Assembly (NCBI GenBank): GCA_036702975.1
Contig: DATNPX010000056.1
Location: 62,001 to 126,000, forward strand
Reading direction: 5' to 3'
Length of the DNA: 64,000 nt
Origin: DATNPX01 sp036702975
GTDB taxonomy: Bacteria > Cyanobacteriota > Vampirovibrionia > Obscuribacterales > Obscuribacteraceae
A model generated the notes under the pieces. It was not told the origin of the DNA, ran no database searches, and saw only the letters and a program-made list of their open reading frames with translations. This document shows, piece after piece, positions 52,853-60,753 of this stretch; the first letter of the stretch is position 1, and each line of letters opens with the position of its first letter. The position numbers and the translations under genes are program-made.

Positions 52853-54001
52853 GTGAATGCGATGGCACCTTCTGAATACGACAAACAAAACTTGAGCCAA
52901 GGGCAAATGTCTAGTTTGTATGCCAAAATTGCGCGGCCGCTGTTGTTTAGGCTTGATCCTGAATCCGCACACCAACTGCTTTACGGGGTCGCTCCGCTGG
53001 CCGAACTTGTCGAACCGCTGTTGGCTAGCGTTTTTCGTTTCGATGACGTCTCACTTTCTACTGAGGTAGCTGGCCGCAAATTTAGTAACCCCATCGGTGT
53101 TGCCGCAGGATTCGACAAGAATGCCAAATTCGGAAGCCTTATTAATGCTCTGGGTTTTGGGTTTGCTGAGATAGGCTCCGTTACGGCCAAACCAAGTTCC
53201 GGAAATCCAAAACCTCGCCTTTTCAGACTGCCAGACGACGAGGCAGTGATCAATCGATTGGGATTGAATGGAGATGGTGCTGCTCAAGTGGCGGAGCGAT
53301 TGTCCGGGTTTAGGGCTAAAACTCCATACGGAGTGAACATTGCTAAGACAAATGATCCGTCGATCGTGGGGGATAAAGCGATCGAAGACTTTCTCTTCAG
53401 CTTTCGCAAGGTCGTCAATCTGCCTGCGGCTTATATAACTGTGAATGCGAGCTGCCCCAACACTCATGAAGGAATAGTTCAAGAAGTAAGCGAGCTCAAA
53501 GCCGCCATGCAACAGATGCGATCTGAGAATAAGAACAATGTGCCTATTTTCTTGAAATTGTCTCCGGATAGTTCTGACTCGCTTTTGGACAGTCTGCTGG
53601 AAGTAGGGCGTGAGACTGGTGTCAAAGGTTATGTCTGCGGAAATACTTCAGTCTCAAGACAAGGGCTTAAAACCGATCCTCGTCGAATTGACGAGATCGG
53701 GCGCGGTGGGCTGAGCGGCAAACCGATCATGCCTCTGGCTCTGTCCCTTTGTAAGCGGGTCTTGCATCGAAAGGAAGTCGATCAATCGGTCATCGCCTGC
53801 GGTGGCATAACCTCAGGCGCCGAGGTCTTTCAAATGCTACTGCTTGGAGTGTCGGCGGTTCAGGTTTATACCGGTTTGATTTATCGTGGACCTGGACTGG
53901 TGCGTGCGATAAAACAAGAACTGTCTGCCCTGCTCAAAGCCCAGGGAACCAGTGTGGCAGATCTGGTGCAGGGTGCCCGCAGTCAGCCGATCGGGCTTTA
54001 A
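52853..54001 (+). CDS. pyrD: Dihydroorotate dehydrogenase, class-2-like, with Cys at the catalytic position
   Basis: PyrD oxidises dihydroorotate to orotate in pyrimidine synthesis. The 382-residue protein has the class 2 N-terminal extension (ARPLLFRLDPESAHQ), AAGFDKNAKFG, GNPKPRLFRLPDD and NRLGLNGDG, and the C-terminal CGGITSGAEVFQ. The active-site loop reads VNASCPNTHEG. Class 2 enzymes usually have NxSSPNTPG with catalytic Ser, while Cys (here Cys201) is typical of class 1. Start is GTG 52853 with AAGG 6-7 nt upstream; ATG 52862 is an alternative. It stands alone, in reverse orientation to the kinase gene. Confidence 0.9.
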   Translation: MNAMAPSEYDKQNLSQGQMSSLYAKIARPLLFRLDPESAHQLLYGVAPLAELVEPLLASVFRFDDVSLSTEVAGRKFSNPIGVAAGFDKNAKFGSLINALGFGFAEIGSVTAKPSSGNPKPRLFRLPDDEAVINRLGLNGDGAAQVAERLSGFRAKTPYGVNIAKTNDPSIVGDKAIEDFLFSFRKVVNLPAAYITVNASCPNTHEGIVQEVSELKAAMQQMRSENKNNVPIFLKLSPDSSDSLLDSLLEVGRETGVKGYVCGNTSVSRQGLKTDPRRIDEIGRGGLSGKPIMPLALSLCKRVLHRKEVDQSVIACGGITSGAEVFQMLLLGVSAVQVYTGLIYRGPGLVRAIKQELSALLKAQGTSVADLVQGARSQPIGL

Positions 54002-54096
54002 AGCTGGTCAGATTTTTCGTATTTCCACGCTGCTGCTTTCACATCTTTTTCAACCTTGCCCTCCTAGAATCTGAACCGGCAATAGAGTGGATTCCA

Positions 54097-55461
54097 ATGT
54101 CCGAAGTCGGCAAGATTTTAGTGGAAAAAGCAGGGAAGGTGATTACTTCCACGGCAGTTGAGACTGGTTTGAACCTAGCTGTGGTCGGTGCCACCCTCCT
54201 TGGTGAAGGGCGGTTGGTGCAAAGTGTGGAGCGCACCGTTCCTGAGATAAAAGGGGCTCTGGCAGGTTTTAAAAGTGCTGAGGAACTGCTCGGTACTGTT
54301 AAGAGAGGCGCTACCACTCTTTCTGAAACTGAAGCTCTAATAAAAACGGCTGCGATGGAAGATGCGCCGGTCTTTGCTCCCGCTCTTTGGAGTTCGGATT
54401 CAGCAGTGGCAAACACCTTCTACCGTCATATGAAAGTGCCTCAGTGGAGTGCAATCAGCAAAAATGCAAGCCTTCGCCAGTTTTCAGGCTTAGATAGCGC
54501 CCAGGCGCCTAGCGTTCTGGCGGAAAATGGTGCTTATGAAAGCCTATTGCTCGCTGAAAAGGCGGTTCATGGCGCAAGCAGCAAGGAAATGTCTGCAATT
54601 GCTGCGATTCGTTTGCCGCTAGTGCAGTTGGCCGCGAATGCGGTGACTGATTCGCGCGGTCTGGCAAGGGCTCGGTTTGGTTTTGCTGAAAGTGCTGATT
54701 CAAACGGCTGGTTCCTGCAGGGAACCGACAAAGTTATGCTGGCCACGGACGTGTTAGCCACGCAGCCAATTGCGGCGGTTGTCAACACAGTTGGTCATGA
54801 ATTGACTCACTACGAACATTTGCATCTTATTGTGCGATCCATGGCTGACGAAATTGGTGTTGGCATTACCGCAACACCCAGAGATTCTAAACTGATTCGT
54901 TCTCAATTCAAGAGCGAGCTGATGGTTCCGCTCGAAAAGCGTACTTTCAATAAAATAATGGCGCAGCGTGACGGTTTCGTTCTAAGCGACTACGAACAAG
55001 AACGTGCGCAGATTTTAAGAATAGCGATACCTGCAGGTAGAAAAATCGCTGACCTTCAATTCGGTGCGAAATACGAAGAAGCCGCTTTAACGAAGCTGCT
55101 CAATGGTATCGAATCTGGTTCTCCCGGTGATGTATTGACGGCACTTCGACCTTATCATTACGATCTCAACTCACCAAGCTCCACTTGGTTTCAAGTAATG
55201 CAGAAAAACCCCGCACTAAGAGATATTGTGAGCTCTCTCAGGACTGACTCCTATGGACTGCTACCGCTCTCAAAGCGGGCCGGAGGAGCACTTTGTTCGC
55301 AACTGCTCGAGATTGGCAAAAAAGGATTGGACGAGGTCGTGGAGAGACAAAACACTCTCTTCGAAGCTTATCGCAATCGTTTCGATGAGCGTGAGGCTGA
55401 TGATGTGGGGCGTAAGTTGTATCACCAGATTGAGCGCATGGAGCGGCGTGCCAACAGGTAA
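54097..55461 (+). CDS. Uncharacterised protein with HExxH metallopeptidase motif
   Basis: The 454-residue product has no clear signal peptide, but its N-terminus is amphipathic with a hydrophobic stretch (TGLNLAVVGATLLG). The zinc motif HELTH (His234) sits in a helix preceded by VVNTVG. A possible third ligand lies in FDEREADDVG near residue 435, about 200 residues away, as in M48-like enzymes. The middle is unknown. Whether it is an active peptidase is an inference from the motif. No partner gene is obvious. Confidence 0.6.
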   Translation: MSEVGKILVEKAGKVITSTAVETGLNLAVVGATLLGEGRLVQSVERTVPEIKGALAGFKSAEELLGTVKRGATTLSETEALIKTAAMEDAPVFAPALWSSDSAVANTFYRHMKVPQWSAISKNASLRQFSGLDSAQAPSVLAENGAYESLLLAEKAVHGASSKEMSAIAAIRLPLVQLAANAVTDSRGLARARFGFAESADSNGWFLQGTDKVMLATDVLATQPIAAVVNTVGHELTHYEHLHLIVRSMADEIGVGITATPRDSKLIRSQFKSELMVPLEKRTFNKIMAQRDGFVLSDYEQERAQILRIAIPAGRKIADLQFGAKYEEAALTKLLNGIESGSPGDVLTALRPYHYDLNSPSSTWFQVMQKNPALRDIVSSLRTDSYGLLPLSKRAGGALCSQLLEIGKKGLDEVVERQNTLFEAYRNRFDEREADDVGRKLYHQIERMERRANR

Positions 55462-55597
55462 TACGCCACATAGCGTTGCTTTAACTTAATCACATCAGCG
55501 ACGATTGGCTCGTATATACGGTTTGGCAATATTAGTTACGGAAACAATTTATGCTCTGATCAGTCATTCATCCTGATAGTAACTTGGAGACCGGAAA

Positions 55598-56023
55598 ATG
55601 TCTGATTCGATTGATCGCTTGAATGGCTTCTTGCGCGGCGAAATTTCAGCAGTCGAAACCTACAACCAGGTTATGGAAAAGTCCGACTGCGCGAGTTTGC
55701 GCGAAACACTGGCAATTTGTCAGGTAGACCATGCTAAGCGCGTACAGATTTTAAAAAACAGGATTGAGGAACTAGGTGGTGTGCCTGCCGAGAGTTCTGG
55801 AATCTGGGGAGCCGTGGCTCGCTTGTTTGAAGCTGGTGCTGCGGCGTTTGGGGTACGCGCTGCTCTGGATATGCTTGAGGAAGGCGAAGATCATGGCATA
55901 GAGAGTTACCGGAGCCAAATGTTCAAGCTGGAACCTGACGACTTAAGACTTGTCGAGACACAGTTGTTACCGTCGCAGGAGCTGACGCATAGGGCGATTC
56001 GTGACTTGAAGTTTGCAGCTTAG
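55598..56023 (+). CDS. DUF2383/PA2169-type four-helix-bundle protein
   Basis: The 141-residue protein matches the ferritin-like four-helix DUF2383 pattern. An N-terminal helix has NGFLRGEISAVETYNQV, a second has CQVDHAKRVQILKNRIEELGG, a Gly/Ala-rich region follows, and a last acidic helix ends in LLPSQELTHRAI. Conserved Glu and His residues in the first two helices could bind metal. Its role is unknown. Its stop codon overlaps that of the convergent MFS gene by 4 nt. Confidence 0.8.
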   Translation: MSDSIDRLNGFLRGEISAVETYNQVMEKSDCASLRETLAICQVDHAKRVQILKNRIEELGGVPAESSGIWGAVARLFEAGAAAFGVRAALDMLEEGEDHGIESYRSQMFKLEPDDLRLVETQLLPSQELTHRAIRDLKFAA

Positions 56024-57321
56024 GCGCAGCTGCTGCCAGGATCGAGGGGTGAAGCCCGTGCTGTGCCGAAAACGTATCTAGCATATTTGATAGCCCCGAC
56101 CGAACTAAGAAGAAACGTTATTGCTCCGCTGGACGCGATGATCGTAAATGGCGAAGCCAATTCGAAGAGTGTCGCCGCGAACAGCAAACCGAGTGCGTTT
56201 CCGCCGGACATCACCAGCCCGCGCAAAGAGATGATTCTTCCCAGCATGTTCGCAGGTACTTCCTTCATTATCAATCTGATCATGAGCAAGTCGCCGAATG
56301 CGGAGCCTATCGCGCCGAAAATTGCAGAAGCCGCAGCCGTTTCAATATTCCTGCAAAGACCAAGCATGACAAAGCCGAGGCCCCAGACAGCGACCCCAAC
56401 AAAGGCATTGAACCATGTGCTCTTCACGCGCAGATTCGCGCAGAGAACGTTTCCTATGACACTGCCAGTGCCCCAAGCCGCAACGAGCAGTCCGTAATTG
56501 GCGACTTTGTCTTGAAACGCATGCTTGACCAGCGTCGGTATTCCGACGGTGAAAATAGTGCCCCAAAGAACGGACTGGATGAGCGTGTTGCATAAAGCGT
56601 AGCGCAGCGCTCGGTGCTTTCCGACTGCTCTGAATCCATCGATCAGCTCTGGCAACATTCCTTGCCATGCTTGCGCATGAGAACGTTCGTTAGTCGGGCA
56701 ATGCCATGACAGCTTCGAGCCCAATGACAGAATTGTAAGAACTGAAATCAAAAAACTGATCGCATCAATGGTGAAGAACTGCGTGATCTGCATGATTGCT
56801 ATCAACAGTCCCGTCAAACCAGGTACTATCGCACGAGCCAGTCGCTGTGTGAGATCAAGCAATCCAGTCATCGCTTCAAGTTGTGCCTGCGACGAAGTAA
56901 TTGTCGGCAGCGAACTTTGCAGCGCAGGATCGAAAAATGCTTCGCCCGCGCCAATGATCGCGCCAGCAACTACGAGGTGCCAGAGTTCGATTGTGCCACC
57001 ACTAGCAATGAGTGGCAGCGGCAGCACGGCGAAGAAGCGCATGATATCAGAGACAATAAGAATGTGCTTGTGGCTTTGTCGATCCGCGATCACACCGCCG
57101 ATCAGCCCGAACGATATTCTACCGATGCCGATTGCCGCAGCTACATAACCAGCCTGTGCGCCGAAGCGATGCACGGCAATCCACATTGCTGCAAGCATGT
57201 AGAGCTGATCGCCCACAGCCGACAGTACCTGACTCGTCCACAACGCCGCCAATTGCGGCTCTTTCAATGCAAGAATGTATGCCGGAATCCGCAACTTTGC
57301 GGATTCCTTAGTTATAGCCAT
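56020..57321 (-). CDS. MFS drug-efflux-type transporter
   Basis: The 433-residue protein has about 12 membrane helices and the MFS cytosolic loop motif GGVIADRQSHKHILI (about 75-90). The pattern resembles the MFS_3/macrolide-efflux group, with LWTSQVLSAVGDQLYMLA near the N-terminus and an internal pseudo-repeat. GGAGG is 11 nt before the ATG. A leader with promoter, 10-codon ORF and terminator precedes the gene, so expression probably responds to an inhibitor of translation. The substrate is not shown by the sequence. Confidence 0.88.
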   Translation of the reverse strand: MAITKESAKLRIPAYILALKEPQLAALWTSQVLSAVGDQLYMLAAMWIAVHRFGAQAGYVAAAIGIGRISFGLIGGVIADRQSHKHILIVSDIMRFFAVLPLPLIASGGTIELWHLVVAGAIIGAGEAFFDPALQSSLPTITSSQAQLEAMTGLLDLTQRLARAIVPGLTGLLIAIMQITQFFTIDAISFLISVLTILSLGSKLSWHCPTNERSHAQAWQGMLPELIDGFRAVGKHRALRYALCNTLIQSVLWGTIFTVGIPTLVKHAFQDKVANYGLLVAAWGTGSVIGNVLCANLRVKSTWFNAFVGVAVWGLGFVMLGLCRNIETAAASAIFGAIGSAFGDLLMIRLIMKEVPANMLGRIISLRGLVMSGGNALGLLFAATLFELASPFTIIASSGAITFLLSSVGAIKYARYVFGTARASPLDPGSSCA

Positions 57322-57349
57322 AACGCAATGCGCCTCCGTTAGTTAAAGA

Positions 57350-57373
57350 CAAAAAGCTCAGGATGACCTGAGC
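57350..57373 (-). terminator. Attenuator terminator in MFS leader
   Basis: On the minus strand GCTCAGG pairs with CCTGAGC around a TCAT loop (57356-57373), followed by five T residues (57351-57355). It lies 28 nt before the MFS start codon, so it would stop transcription before the gene unless an alternative structure forms. Confidence 0.8.
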
Positions 57374-57426
57374 TGCTTCACCAACGTGTGACGCACCAGT
57401 GCTGATGCGGTGGCTGCTCGGAAATC

Positions 57427-57459
57427 CTAAGCGTTAAATTCGGATTTGACCTTGCGCAT
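57427..57459 (-). CDS. Leader peptide (MRKVKSEFNA) upstream of MFS transporter
   Basis: A 10-codon frame ATG-to-TAG encodes MRKVKSEFNA, with GGGGG 6 nt upstream (57466-57470) and a predicted transcription start about 20 nt before the ATG. The last codons and the following bases form an inverted repeat: AAATCC (57442-57447) pairs with GGATTT (57421-57426, just after the stop). Ribosome stalling on this peptide would alter that hairpin and the folding toward the downstream terminator. Drug-responsive leaders of mef and erm genes have the same layout. Translation is inferred. Confidence 0.55.
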   Translation of the reverse strand: MRKVKSEFNA

Positions 57460-57485
57460 GGATTACCCCCAGCTGACTGGTTCCC

Positions 57486-57513
57486 ACTGTAACACTCAGA
57501 AACTGATTGTCAA
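57486..57513 (-). promoter_or_regulatory. Promoter of MFS leader transcript
   Basis: On the minus strand a perfect TTGACA (57508-57513) is followed by 16 nt and TACAGT (57486-57491). The predicted start (about 57479) leaves a leader of about 158 nt before the MFS start. Confidence 0.6.
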
Positions 57514-57645
57514 TAGATGGAATGCTGATGCATTCATGATTAGCAACACGACTCGCAATTGAATGTTTGTTCACGGGCTGCTCGGTTGTCCGTGCCACTC
57601 AGCAATTGAACCAATTCCGGGCCGCCCGTCCATGCACAAACCGCA

Positions 57646-58485
57646 CTAGTGTCCCAGTACCGGTGTCGCTGCTGGTGCTGTCTTCGGTGCAACTATTACC
57701 TCAGGGGAGTGGCCAGCTGACTCCATCATGTTGAAGGCACTTTCATTCATCTCGAATGGCAGTGGGGTCACCCGCACGTCTCCCGAAAACGGATAGTCAA
57801 AAGATGCCAACAAAAATAGGTTCAAGCAGATGGCTAGCGTTACCAGGCTAGTCATTAGAATCTGGAGCTGGAAATTATGCATCTTAAATAGATACGTAAA
57901 AAAGATTGTTGCTATTCCCCCGGTGAACAATGCAGGCCAGAGTGCGGGCGCCAGCCCATTATGCATTGCGTAAATTCTTGTTCTTCGGCAATCACTAAGA
58001 GTAGTTATGCAGTCCAAAATTTTCTGCTGCAGATTATTATGTGCGTCTTCTGTCGGTTTGAACGTAGCGCAATCCGTCCATGCCAGATCATAGTACTTAT
58101 ACGCAACATCGCTTGTTTGCTTCTGCGATAGTTTTAGCCACTCGTCCTTTATGATCGCTTCGTTGTATTGTTTGAGGTGCAATCGTAGATTGTCGCACTT
58201 TGCTGAGGGTAAACCTTCGGCCAACCGATAGAGGTCCATGACAGCATTGGCCTCTTGCTGAACATTGACTCGCGCTTCCTCGAAGCGTTGCATGGCGTTT
58301 GCGACCATAAATCCGAGCAAAATGGCGAAGAGCGTTCCCACGGTAGACAACATCGGGTCTGCTACATCATGATGCTCTTTGAAATTGCTATTTGCACTCA
58401 GCCGGCGCACTAGCAAAAGACCAGCGATCGAGAGCAAGACGGTTAGCACCGTCGTCAGTACTCCGCTCCAAATGTTCCAGCCCAT
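57646..58485 (-). CDS. DUF4239 (bestrophin-like) membrane protein
   Basis: The 279-residue protein has four membrane segments in two pairs. N-terminal: VLTTVLTVLLSIAGLLLV and LSTVGTLFAILLGFMVANAM. C-terminal: PALFTGGIATIFFTYLF and LQILMTSLVTLAICLNLFLLASF. Between them is a helical cytosolic region with EARVNVQQEANAVMDLYRLA, the DUF4239 signature. The C-terminal tail is Pro/Ala rich. Family function is not established. Confidence 0.8.
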   Translation of the reverse strand: MGWNIWSGVLTTVLTVLLSIAGLLLVRRLSANSNFKEHHDVADPMLSTVGTLFAILLGFMVANAMQRFEEARVNVQQEANAVMDLYRLAEGLPSAKCDNLRLHLKQYNEAIIKDEWLKLSQKQTSDVAYKYYDLAWTDCATFKPTEDAHNNLQQKILDCITTLSDCRRTRIYAMHNGLAPALWPALFTGGIATIFFTYLFKMHNFQLQILMTSLVTLAICLNLFLLASFDYPFSGDVRVTPLPFEMNESAFNMMESAGHSPEVIVAPKTAPAATPVLGH

Positions 58486-58563
58486 AATCCTTGATTCCGT
58501 ATTAGAAGTGCCAACGCGTGTTCGACGATTGAATACTTTACGCTCTTTTGTTGCAAATGTCGC

Positions 58564-60753
58564 TCAGTTCCCCCTGCCAGCAGGAGCCATACCGATCTCC
58601 AGTTCGTAAAGATCAGCGACATACCTGCCGGGAAGACATTGAATTCGCAAATGCGTGGCCCCTTTCGACCGGCACCAGTCAGCAGAATCTCCTACAGACG
58701 CGACATACAAACCGGCAGAGATGTACTTAAGCGGCATCGTAAACTCTTGACTTGTGCCTCCTTCGTTAACGCTTGCTTGCCAACTCAATACCAGGCAATC
58801 CGGTCTGAACGGTTCGTCCGTGAGCAGAGGAGAATCGTTGTCGTATATCTTCGCGTGTAAAACAACATCGTGCACTTCCAGCGGATTTATGACTGGGTTG
58901 TTACGCAATCCTAGAGTGATTGGTTTCGCGCCTCTAATTGGCGCTCCGGCAAAGATGCGCGTAAAGCCGGAATGTTGTTCTACATAAGGCGTGTCAGCTG
59001 GAACTACTTGCCATTCATTTGGACGGATAGTCATCACATCCGGTGGCGTTATGTCTACGTTGGCCTTCCATGGGTCACCAAATTTTTGAAGAAAATAGGA
59101 TTTGCCGGAGGGTGGTACCCATTCGACAAAGCGGCCAGAGTTGTCATTCCAAGCGTAACGTCTTTCGTGTGCAGCAAGCCTACGCATCTCGCCATGGAAA
59201 TCTTTGGATAGACCCGCTAAATCCATCGCCATGAAAGACTTGCTGATATCGGTTGCGTGGAATGGTGGACGCAGTGACATGGACAAGTACATTGGTCGTG
59301 TCAACATGCCTGCACCTTTATAGTCGGTGGGCAGGCTCATGAGAGCTACCTCCTTGCCTTGTGCCTGAGAGCGAATCTGTTCTAGCTGCTCTTGCAGCCG
59401 AGACATTTGCTTACCTGCCTCTTCCCATGGCACCAGGTTGAGACTGAGCGTGTAGCTCCAGACTACAAATGTCAGCGAGAGTGCTATCGTTCCTGCGCTG
59501 GCGTAGATGGCGGCGGAGCGGCGAGAGAGTGCTTCGGTCGCCGGGGCGGCGAGGAGCGCGAGCATGATACACAACGGCGCCGAACTGAGAAAGAAAAGAC
59601 GACTGCCCACGAGGTTGGGATAGATGTGCCATATCTGAAAAGTTGGCAACAGTGCGAGCCCACACCATATGGCCAAGAAACAAATAGGCTTCCAGTCAGT
59701 CCTGTAGCTCAGCCATTTGATGAAACCGATCATCAGAATCGACACAAACAAAACGCTACACAATACTTGCAATTGTGCGCTCGCATGCATCTCTTCCGAA
59801 ATCGGCACTATGATTTTATACAGACTGGAGCGGTCGAAGAAATTGAAAAACGATCCGAGAAGGCTGCCAATGCCTGATTCACCGTAACCACCAACGAGTG
59901 AACCCAGAAAGTGTGTTCGAAGTAGAGTCAGGAGCGCAAACAATAACCAGTAGTATTTACTTTCACTGAGCGCTGCGGGCAGATCGACGGACTTTGCGGC
60001 CGAGCGTGGCGGATCGTTCCTCCGCAGCAAAATAGAGGCTGCCGTAATGACCGCAGGCAACGTCACTGCCATTTCCTTGCTGGTGAAAGCGAGCGCAAAA
60101 CTGATCAGTGAAGCGACCAGGTATCGCTTTTCCAAGATCTCCTGATAGCGAAGGTAGCAGAATATGGATATTAAATAGAAGAGTGTGCAAAGTAGATCGA
60201 CTCGACCGACAACCCAAGCGGTTGCTTCTGGATGCAGAGGATATACTGCAAACAAAAGACCGGCCCAAACAGCCGGGGCTCCCAAAAGCTGATTGCCGTT
60301 CCTGCCGGTCATTTGCAATGTGATGAGCGAAATCGTCAAGGCACAGGCTGCCGTCAGCAGCACGTTAGTCAAATGGAATCCGAATGCATTGGCGTGCCAA
60401 ACTAGATAATCGATGAAGAAGCTAATCGAAGTAAATGGTCGGTAACTCTTCATTAAATCAGAGCCCGCCCAGTTTCCAGTGAAGTTTGCAAAAAAATCGT
60501 TTGGCGCACCGGCAAGCGCGCGCGCAACGTAATCGACATGTAGGAAGTCGTCGAGAAGAAATCCGCTATGCAATATTGGTTGATAGGCCAATATACAGAT
60601 TGCGAGGACGAACATGTTGCCGAGAATCATCTGGATTCTTACGGAGGCAAAGTCGAACTTTTGTTTGTCGAGTCTTGTGGCTTGCGAGTTCACTTGCGCT
60701 GAACTCGTTTGATTCCCGCCTTCATTTTTCAGGGTCACTTCACTTTGAGGCAT
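58564..60753 (-). CDS. Multispan GT-C-like (GT39/TMTC-type) membrane glycosyltransferase
   Basis: The 729-residue protein has about ten membrane helices in residues 35-450 and an extracytoplasmic C-terminal domain (about 460-720). The first loop has the GT-C acidic motif FLLDDFLHVDY, then FHLTNVLLTAACAL and YPLHPEATAWVVGRVD, the pattern of dolichol/undecaprenol-phosphate-sugar-dependent transferases. It starts within the end of the upstream paralogue (14-nt overlap), so the pair is one transcript. A role in cell-surface glycosylation is likely; the acceptor is unknown. Confidence 0.75.
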   Translation of the reverse strand: MPQSEVTLKNEGGNQTSSAQVNSQATRLDKQKFDFASVRIQMILGNMFVLAICILAYQPILHSGFLLDDFLHVDYVARALAGAPNDFFANFTGNWAGSDLMKSYRPFTSISFFIDYLVWHANAFGFHLTNVLLTAACALTISLITLQMTGRNGNQLLGAPAVWAGLLFAVYPLHPEATAWVVGRVDLLCTLFYLISIFCYLRYQEILEKRYLVASLISFALAFTSKEMAVTLPAVITAASILLRRNDPPRSAAKSVDLPAALSESKYYWLLFALLTLLRTHFLGSLVGGYGESGIGSLLGSFFNFFDRSSLYKIIVPISEEMHASAQLQVLCSVLFVSILMIGFIKWLSYRTDWKPICFLAIWCGLALLPTFQIWHIYPNLVGSRLFFLSSAPLCIMLALLAAPATEALSRRSAAIYASAGTIALSLTFVVWSYTLSLNLVPWEEAGKQMSRLQEQLEQIRSQAQGKEVALMSLPTDYKGAGMLTRPMYLSMSLRPPFHATDISKSFMAMDLAGLSKDFHGEMRRLAAHERRYAWNDNSGRFVEWVPPSGKSYFLQKFGDPWKANVDITPPDVMTIRPNEWQVVPADTPYVEQHSGFTRIFAGAPIRGAKPITLGLRNNPVINPLEVHDVVLHAKIYDNDSPLLTDEPFRPDCLVLSWQASVNEGGTSQEFTMPLKYISAGLYVASVGDSADWCRSKGATHLRIQCLPGRYVADLYELEIGMAPAGRGN

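Larger units (their letters stand above)
57322..57645 (-). other. 324-nt non-coding region with MFS leader
   Basis: No conventional gene is present. The part next to the MFS gene (57322-57513) holds the promoter, leader ORF and terminator described separately. The rest (57514-57645) shows no assignable signal; it also contains the 3' flank of the DUF4239 gene. Confidence 0.6.
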
